A DNA stretch of 6,712 nucleotides from Hyphomicrobiales bacterium (GTDB taxonomy: Bacteria > Pseudomonadota > Alphaproteobacteria > Rhizobiales > JAUVMS01), in assembly GCA_030600135.1 (NCBI GenBank), contig JAUVMS010000189.1:1-6712 (forward strand). The letters run 5' to 3'. A program made the position numbers and the translations under genes. The notes beneath the pieces were generated by a model. The model searched no databases and was not told the origin of the DNA. It saw only the letters and a program-made list of their open reading frames with translations. Each line of letters opens with the position of its first letter. Within the stretch, counting starts at the first letter, position 1. This document shows, piece by piece, positions 1 to 4,108 of this stretch.

Positions 1-156
1 CTCACGCAGCGCAACGACGGGATTCTTGTCGTTGTCGCGATCTACAGTGATAGGCATGCCACCGGCAACGGCTCGTGCGCGATGGGCAGCCAGCAAAACC
101 AGCTCAAACCGATTGGGAACTTTGTCAGTGCAGTCCTCGACGGTGACGCGTGCCAT
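1..156 (-). CDS. rpoZ: RNA polymerase omega subunit, N-terminal part (cut by window edge)
   Basis: Reading the minus strand from the ATG at 156 gives 52 codons that begin MARVTVEDC and continue with KVPNRFELVLLAAHRAR and then ITVDRDNDKNPVVALRE, the classic N-terminus of alphaproteobacterial omega. Omega is the small, non-catalytic RNA polymerase subunit that helps fold and hold the beta-prime subunit, and in many bacteria it forms part of a ppGpp-binding site. The start is supported by GAGGA at 164-168 (minus strand), seven bases before the ATG. The C-terminal half lies beyond the left edge. It follows folK on the same strand after a gap of 91 bases, so it may be co-transcribed with folK or have its own promoter. 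In related genomes a relA/spoT homologue usually lies downstream; that gene would be outside this window. Confidence 0.96.
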   Translation of the reverse strand, partial: MARVTVEDCTDKVPNRFELVLLAAHRARAVAGGMPITVDRDNDKNPVVALRE

Positions 157-190
157 GCGGAAATCCTCGATGATGTAAGGGATTAGGAAC

Positions 191-219
191 TATGTATGGG
201 TTTTGCCGTTGCGGTGCAA
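191..219 (-). promoter_or_regulatory. Possible rpoZ promoter (weak)
   Basis: On the minus strand TTGCAC (214-219) is followed after exactly 17 bases by TACATA (191-196), in the gap between folK and rpoZ. Only three positions of each hexamer match the sigma-70 consensus, so the spacing is the main support. Read one base earlier, the first box is CTTGCA, which resembles the CTTGAC form often quoted for alphaproteobacteria. It would give a leader of about 30 bases before the rpoZ start codon. Confidence 0.2.
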
Positions 220-232
220 GCATCGACGATGC
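220..232. repeat. Short perfect dyad upstream of rpoZ
   Basis: GCATCG and CGATGC flank a single central base. The arms extend to eight bases with one mismatch. It lies between the folK stop and the rpoZ start, next to the possible -35 box. There is no run of T after it on the minus strand, so it is not a typical intrinsic terminator. It could be a protein-binding site, a weak hairpin or chance. Confidence 0.35.
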
Positions 233-247
233 CTATAAACAATTGGT

Positions 248-883
248 TCATGAGCGGTTGGTGATTTCTACGGGTGCCAAGCGTTCTTTGTGCGGCTCCA
301 GGCGGGCTAGCAGCATCTTGGCGGTCAGACCGTAGACCGGATGATGCCAACGCGGTGCGACATCCATCAGCGGCCAAAGCACGAAGGCGCGTCGGTGGAG
401 TTCAGGATGGGGGAGCACGAGTTCGGCCTTTCGACCGGGCGCAGCTCGGCCCCGCAAGGTACCAACGACTTTCTTGTAGTCCAAAACATCGATATCGAGG
501 GGCCGTGGGCCCCAGGCAACGCCGCCGCGACGACCGGCGCGACGTTCAATTGACTTCAGAACGGAAAGCAGAGCCAAGGGCGGCAAATGCACAGTGGCCA
601 CAAGAACACAGTTGACAAAATTGGGCTGGACGATAGGACCGAGTGGGGGTGTCTCGTACAGGTATGATACAGACACCGGCCGAACATCGGCACTCGCCAG
701 TTCGGTGCAGGCCCTTGCAAGTGTTTCGGACGGCACACCCCATGCACCTTTAACGTTAGCACCAAGACCAAGCAAAACATCGCCAGTGCCTAACTGCCCG
801 TACAGATTGCCTATAGTCTTGAACAAGCTTATATCCTTGTGGTTAGGGAAACCGTTTTTGTATCGTTGTTCGGCATGACCCAT
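248..883 (-). CDS. folK: 2-amino-4-hydroxy-6-hydroxymethyldihydropteridine diphosphokinase (HPPK)
   Basis: HPPK transfers pyrophosphate from ATP to 6-hydroxymethyl-dihydropterin in the cytoplasm, the step before dihydropteroate synthase in folate synthesis. In the 211-residue reading the family marks appear in order: the first strand with LGLGAN (38-43), YETPPLGP with QPNFVN (76-91), the signature WGPRPLDID (124-132) whose two Asp residues bind Mg-ATP, and LPHPELHRRAFVLWPL (157-172). The residue just before the signature Trp is Ala123, where the family normally has a charged residue (Arg88 in E. coli). The ATG at 883 leaves about 34 residues before the fold, more than usual, and has no clear ribosome site. 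A TTG at 826 (residue 20), preceded by AAGGA at seven bases, would give 192 residues and may be the true start. No folP or folB lies beside it. Function is well supported; the start is not. Confidence 0.9.
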   Translation of the reverse strand: MGHAEQRYKNGFPNHKDISLFKTIGNLYGQLGTGDVLLGLGANVKGAWGVPSETLARACTELASADVRPVSVSYLYETPPLGPIVQPNFVNCVLVATVHLPPLALLSVLKSIERRAGRRGGVAWGPRPLDIDVLDYKKVVGTLRGRAAPGRKAELVLPHPELHRRAFVLWPLMDVAPRWHHPVYGLTAKMLLARLEPHKERLAPVEITNRS

Positions 884-884
884 T

Positions 885-907
885 CTATTTCAAAGGCATT
901 TCAATAG
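885..907. repeat. Tandem ATTTCAA repeat inside a CTATT/AATAG inverted repeat between folK and the NYN gene
   Basis: ATTTCAA occurs at 887-893 and again at 898-904, an 11-base period, about one helical turn. The pair is bounded by CTATT (885-889) and its complement AATAG (903-907). It sits between two divergent genes, immediately before the ribosome site of the NYN gene. This is the arrangement expected of a small operator or overlapping promoter elements. On the minus strand TAGAAT (882-887) would serve as a -10 box for folK only if folK starts at the internal TTG. Confidence 0.4.
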
Positions 908-922
908 CCTGAGGAGTTTCTT

Positions 923-1552
923 ATGAATTTCTACAGTACTGAGCGCGTTGCGCTATTTATCGACGGCGCAAATTTGTATGCAGCTGCAAAAGCACTTAGC
1001 TTTGATATTGACTACAAGAAACTACTGGGTTTGTTCCGTACACAGGGACGACTTATTAGAGCGCTCTACTACACAGCCCTTGCAGAAGACCAAGAGTATT
1101 CATCAATCCGCCCACTGATTGATTGGCTTGATTATAACGGTTACACAATGGTTACTAAACCGACCAAGGAGTTTACTGACGCCTCCGGTCGCCGCAAAAT
1201 CAAGGGTAACATGGATATCGAGCTTGCGGTCGATGCGATGGAACTCGCGGAAGGTTTGGATCATATTGTGCTGTTTTCGGGTGATGGCGATTTCCGCTGT
1301 CTCGTAGATGCACTGCAACAAAAGGGCAAGCGCGTTAGCGTCGTTTCCACGTTGCAGACGCAGCCCCCCATGGTCGCCGACGAGTTGCGCCGACAGGCCG
1401 ATCAATTCATCGATCTGGCCGACTTGGAGGACAAGATTTGTCGCGCTCCGGGCCAGCGCCAACAGCGCGAACATGCTCCGCGCGAGCGGCGATATGATGA
1501 CGAGTCGGACGATGTGGAATATGAAGATTCCGATGATTTCGAAGAGGTTTAG
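923..1552 (+). CDS. NYN-domain (LabA/DUF88-like) predicted nuclease
   Basis: The 209-residue protein has the acidic residues of the NYN fold, a PIN-related metal-dependent nuclease fold: LFIDGANLY (11-19, Asp14 and Asn17), KGNMDIELAVDAM (94-106, Asp98 and Asp104) and LFSGDGDF (117-124, Asp121 and Asp123). No membrane segment or signal peptide is visible. The NYN domain fills about residues 8-170. A short basic stretch (about 178-190, rich in Arg and Gln) then leads into an acidic tail in which 12 of the last 19 residues are Asp or Glu. The start is firm: GAGGAG (911-916) lies six bases before the ATG. The gene diverges from folK, with only 39 bases between the two ATGs, and its codons are more AT-rich at the 5' end than those of later genes. 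The family is predicted to cut or bind RNA, but the substrate is unknown to me. Its position close to rpoZ appears conserved in alphaproteobacteria (general knowledge, not checked). Confidence 0.88.
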   Translation: MNFYSTERVALFIDGANLYAAAKALSFDIDYKKLLGLFRTQGRLIRALYYTALAEDQEYSSIRPLIDWLDYNGYTMVTKPTKEFTDASGRRKIKGNMDIELAVDAMELAEGLDHIVLFSGDGDFRCLVDALQQKGKRVSVVSTLQTQPPMVADELRRQADQFIDLADLEDKICRAPGQRQQREHAPRERRYDDESDDVEYEDSDDFEEV

Positions 1553-1600
1553 TTGGCGAACCGGTCCGAAAAGCAATTGCACTCTTGATTTCGGCCAACT
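1551..1600 (+). other. Stem-loop starting in the stop codon of the NYN gene
   Basis: AGTTGGC (1551-1557), which includes the last two bases of the TAG stop, is complementary to GCCAACT (1594-1600). Beyond one bulged C the pairing continues through GAA/TTC, giving a stem of about ten pairs with a loop of about 30 bases. No U-run follows, so it is not a standard intrinsic terminator. It could protect the 3' end of the message or favour pausing. It opens the 150-base gap before the glycosylase gene. Confidence 0.4.
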
Positions 1601-1620
1601 CCGCAATCGACGACATGACC

Positions 1621-1638
1621 GGCTCGAAGTAGCGAGCC
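1621..1638 (+). other. Small perfect hairpin in the NYN-glycosylase gap
   Basis: GGCTCG and CGAGCC are separated by six bases, giving a six-pair GC-rich stem. It lies 64 bases before the GTG start of the glycosylase gene. No U-run follows it, so a terminator role is weak. Together with the stem-loop at 1551-1600 it makes the 150-base gap unusually structured. I see no promoter in this gap, so the glycosylase gene may be read from the NYN promoter. Confidence 0.35.
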
Positions 1639-1702
1639 AATCGCCTTCCCAACACCTATTTTCTTGCGGCTGGATTGAGCAGCCACGCCAGGTTTTGATC
1701 GC

Positions 1703-2371
1703 GTGACCACGCGCCGCGATCTCGAGGCCTTGGCCGAGCCACCGATGGATTGCGCATTGTGCCCGCGTCTGGTGGCCTTTCGCGAGCAGAACCAAGCCAG
1801 TTCGCCCGAGTGGTTCAACGCTCCTGTCCCCTCATTTGGGGACAGCGGCGCAAGGGTCCTTATTGTCGGGCTCGCGCCTGGGCTTCAGGGCGCAAACCGA
1901 ACCGGCAGACCTTTTACCGGCGACTACGCGGGTGACCTGCTCTACGGCACGCTTATCCACTTCGGATTTGCGCGAGGCCCGTATCTAGCCGACCCGGGCG
2001 ATGGGCTCCAGCTCGTCGACTGCATGATAACCAATGCGGTGCGCTGCGTTCCGCCGCAAAACAAACCGACCGGCGCCGAAGCCAAGGCATGCCGCGCATT
2101 CCTGCGCGCGCGAGTAGAGGCCTTGGCCGAACTTCGGATCATCGTTGCATTGGGCCGTGTTGCCCATGATAACGTTGCAACTGCGCTTGGCGTTAAGAAG
2201 TCGGCGGTGCCATTCGGCCATGGCGCCAAGCACGAGCTGCCCGGCCGCTTGACGCTGATCGATAGCTACCACTGCTCGCGCTACAACACCAACACCGGCC
2301 GGCTCACCGCCGAAATGTTCGAGGCGGTTTTTCACGCGGTTCAGGACGAGCTTGGGAAGTTCAAGACTTAG
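1703..2371 (+). CDS. Family 5 uracil-DNA glycosylase (UdgB-like, iron-sulfur)
   Basis: This enzyme removes uracil, and in the family also some other deaminated bases, from DNA to begin base excision repair. Four cysteines with the spacing of the family 4/5 iron-sulfur cluster are present: Cys17 and Cys20 in CALCPRLVAFRE, then Cys115 and Cys130. The first active-site motif reads GLAPGLQGANRTGRPFTGD (56-74), typical of family 5. The second reads YHCSRYNTNTGRLT (189-202), with the expected His190; the residue after the His varies in this family and is Cys here. The length of 222 residues is normal. The only in-frame start before the first cysteine is the GTG at 1703, since an in-frame stop lies at 1676-1678; it has no clear Shine-Dalgarno site. 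The next ATG (1745) would leave just one residue before the first cluster cysteine. The gene faces smpB, with 24 bases between the stop codons and no terminator visible there. Confidence 0.93.
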   Translation: MTTRRDLEALAEPPMDCALCPRLVAFREQNQASSPEWFNAPVPSFGDSGARVLIVGLAPGLQGANRTGRPFTGDYAGDLLYGTLIHFGFARGPYLADPGDGLQLVDCMITNAVRCVPPQNKPTGAEAKACRAFLRARVEALAELRIIVALGRVAHDNVATALGVKKSAVPFGHGAKHELPGRLTLIDSYHCSRYNTNTGRLTAEMFEAVFHAVQDELGKFKT

Positions 2372-2395
2372 TCGACCTGTCTCTGTGCGTCGCGG

Positions 2396-2869
2396 CTAAC
2401 CCTTCTCTCGCATCAGACGGGCCTTTTGGCGCTGCCAGTCCCGAGACTTTTGAGCCTCGCGCTTGTCGTGCAGCTTCTTGCCCTTGGCCAAGCCGATCTC
2501 GAGCTTGGCAATACCGCGCTCGGTGAAATAGAGCCGCAGTGGGACCAACGTCATACCCTCGCGCTGGGCGGCGCCGATGAGCTTGTTGATTTCATTTCGA
2601 TGCAACAACAGCTTGCGCTGACGGCGTGGCTCGTGATTGTTACGGCCACCCGATTGGGCGTATTCGGGAATGTTTGCGTTGACGAGGTAGATCTCGTTAT
2701 CTTCAGGGGAGGCATATGCTTCAGCGATATTTGCCTTGCCTGATCTCAGTGACTTCACCTCGCTGCCGTAGAGTTGCAATCCCGCTTCAAAGATCTCCTC
2801 GATCGTGTAGTTGTGCCGGGCCTTTCGGTTCACGGCGACGACCTTGCGGCCATCGCCACTCTTAGCCAT
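2396..2869 (-). CDS. smpB: SsrA (tmRNA)-binding protein SmpB
   Basis: SmpB binds tmRNA and delivers it to ribosomes stalled on broken messages, so that the nascent peptide is tagged and the ribosome released. The 157-residue protein has the expected length and blocks: RKARHNYTI (15-23), LYGSEVKSLR (33-42), ANIAEAYA (46-53), HEPRRQRKLLLHRNEI (79-94) and YFTERGIAKLEIGLAKGKK (114-132). The basic C-terminal tail starts at DKRE (135-138) and contains RDW; in the family this tail folds in the decoding site and mRNA channel. The ATG at 2869 follows GGAAGGA (2878-2884, minus strand) after eight bases. The gene lies 32 bases downstream of dapA on the same strand and probably shares its transcript. The tmRNA gene itself is not in this window. 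Confidence 0.97.
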   Translation of the reverse strand: MAKSGDGRKVVAVNRKARHNYTIEEIFEAGLQLYGSEVKSLRSGKANIAEAYASPEDNEIYLVNANIPEYAQSGGRNNHEPRRQRKLLLHRNEINKLIGAAQREGMTLVPLRLYFTERGIAKLEIGLAKGKKLHDKREAQKSRDWQRQKARLMREKG

Positions 2870-2890
2870 TGCTCTGATCCTTCCGTCGAA

Positions 2891-2905
2891 CTAGCAGGCT
2901 GCTAG
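2891..2905. repeat. Palindrome overlapping the dapA stop codon
   Basis: CTAGCAG and CTGCTAG flank one central G, giving perfect seven-base arms. The sequence includes the TAG stop of dapA (minus strand 2902-2904) and lies in the short gap before smpB, just upstream of the smpB ribosome site. A tight hairpin in the dapA-smpB message here could influence termination or re-initiation. No U-run follows on the minus strand, so it is not a standard terminator. Confidence 0.45.
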
Positions 2906-3783
2906 ACGTTGCTTAGCCCTGCTCGTCGCATCGCCTCATCGACAACCTTGGCGGCCGACTCGGTAATTGGCGTCAATGGTAACCGCGTCTTGGCGTTGCA
3001 GCGTCCGAGCCGCCATGCCGCGTACTTCACGGGAATTGGGCTGGCCTCTACAAATAGTGCCTTATGGAGCGGCATCAAGCGGTCCTGGATCTTGAGCGCC
3101 TTGGCGTAGTTGCCTTCCAGGCACGATTCCTGGAACTCGGCACAAAGCGCTGGCGCAACGTTAGCCGTCACCGAAATGGCGCCAACACCACCGTGGGCAC
3201 TGAAACCGAGAGCGGTACCATCCTCGCCGGTAAGTTGGATGAGCTCTTCACCGGCCAGTTCGCGGTGCATCGAGGGCCTTGTCAGGTCGGCCGTTGCATC
3301 CTTGATGGCGACGATATTGGTGATGTCCTTGAAAAGCCGGGCCACGGTTTCAGGTAGAATGTCGGAACATGTGCGCCCTGGTACGTTGTACAAGACGATG
3401 GGTATATCGGCACTTTCGGCGACCGCCTTATAGTGCTGATAGAGGCCTTCCTGGGTCGGTTTGTTGTAGTAAGGGGCCACGACCAGCGCTCCATCGGCGC
3501 CGGCGGCCTTGGCATGGCGCGTAAAATCAATGGCTTCCGCGGTCGAGTTCGAGCCGGTACCAGCGATCACGGGGACACGGCCACCGACGACCTCCACGCA
3601 AAGCTCGACAACCCGCTTGTGCTCATCATGATCGAGCGTCGGCGATTCTCCGGTCGTTCCAACCGGCACCAGCCCATGTGTGCCTTCAGCAATTTGCCAT
3701 TCAACAAGCTCCTGAAATGCCTGCTCGTCGATCCCGCCATTTGCGAACGGTGTGATCAACGCCGTATTGGAGCCCCTAAACAT
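2902..3783 (-). CDS. dapA: 4-hydroxy-tetrahydrodipicolinate synthase
   Basis: DapA condenses pyruvate with aspartate semialdehyde, the first committed step towards diaminopimelate and lysine. The 293-residue protein is close to the 292 of the E. coli enzyme. Visible family marks are VGTTGESPTL (41-50, with the Thr pair that binds pyruvate and relays protons), APYYNKPT (103-110), YNVPGRT (132-138, with the catalytic Tyr and the Arg that holds the aldehyde substrate) and AIKDAT (159-164) with the Schiff-base Lys161. The frame stays open to an earlier ATG at 3816, but MFRGSNTALITPF at 3783 is the standard family start, and AAGGA lies six bases before it, so I use 3783. It is followed by smpB on the same strand and faces slt across a shared upstream region. 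It supplies the diaminopimelate used in the wall that Slt cuts. Confidence 0.97.
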   Translation of the reverse strand: MFRGSNTALITPFANGGIDEQAFQELVEWQIAEGTHGLVPVGTTGESPTLDHDEHKRVVELCVEVVGGRVPVIAGTGSNSTAEAIDFTRHAKAAGADGALVVAPYYNKPTQEGLYQHYKAVAESADIPIVLYNVPGRTCSDILPETVARLFKDITNIVAIKDATADLTRPSMHRELAGEELIQLTGEDGTALGFSAHGGVGAISVTANVAPALCAEFQESCLEGNYAKALKIQDRLMPLHKALFVEASPIPVKYAAWRLGRCNAKTRLPLTPITESAAKVVDEAMRRAGLSNV

Positions 3784-4108
3784 GGTTTTTCCTTTCAGAT
3801 GCGCGCGCCAAACCAAGGGCTCGCGAAATCTTTCACTCTCACCCGCTCAGAATACCAAAGCCTGGTCACTTTCTCGGACCATAGGCCGTCGCGGATTCCC
3901 CTGCAAGACGTGTTCTGGCAGGGTCATTATTCCGCCGAATTCATGGCCGAACAAAGTAACAATCCGTCGTAGGGTGTTCAGTCTTGCCTACATTGTCGGC
4001 TTGAGTACGACTGGTGGGCCGCGTTAGCACCTGCGTGACGCCCGAATGACTTCGGTAAATGTACGCGTTTCGGCAGAACAAATTGCTACCTGGATTGGTT
4101 ACGCAAAA
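3784..4108. promoter_or_regulatory. Divergent control region between dapA and slt
   Basis: These 325 bases separate the chosen starts of two divergent genes. I see no convincing gene in either strand. The stretch 4046-4108 would be coding if slt began at its earlier ATG. The region holds a candidate promoter for dapA (listed separately). I could not find a clear promoter for slt, nor a riboswitch or tRNA shape; a lysine-type leader cannot be judged by eye. Confidence 0.55.
3926..3954 (-). promoter_or_regulatory. Candidate dapA-smpB promoter
   Basis: On the minus strand TTGTTC (3949-3954) and AATAAT (3926-3931) are separated by exactly 17 bases. The -10 box matches the sigma-70 consensus at five of six positions and the -35 box at three, the conserved TTG. 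Transcription would begin near 3919, giving a leader of about 135 bases before dapA, long enough to hold regulation. No alternative closer to the gene looked better. Confidence 0.35.

Noticed and set aside
1407..1655. Minus-strand frame starting GTG at 1655 whose first 30 residues look protein-like
   Set aside because: Most of it is antisense to the NYN gene, it has no ribosome site that I can see, and a stop codon lies directly before the GTG. I do not recognise a family. Conservation in relatives would be needed to reopen it.
1103..1795. Long minus-strand open frame (230 codons) across the NYN gene and its downstream gap
   Set aside because: It is antisense to a gene with clear NYN motifs, shows no recognisable domain, and its composition (many Arg, Cys, Trp) looks like a shadow frame.
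2372..2395. Possible bidirectional terminator between the convergent glycosylase gene and smpB
   Set aside because: The 24 bases contain no GC-rich stem with flanking A or T runs; only tiny palindromes such as GTCGAC are present.
3784..3816. Upstream ATG that would extend DapA by 11 residues
   Set aside because: The standard DapA start (MFRGS...) at 3783 has a good ribosome site, whereas the extension has no family counterpart.
3433..3972. Plus-strand frame of 179 codons over the dapA start region
   Set aside because: It is antisense to the N-terminal half of dapA and shows no family features; a shadow of a well-supported gene.
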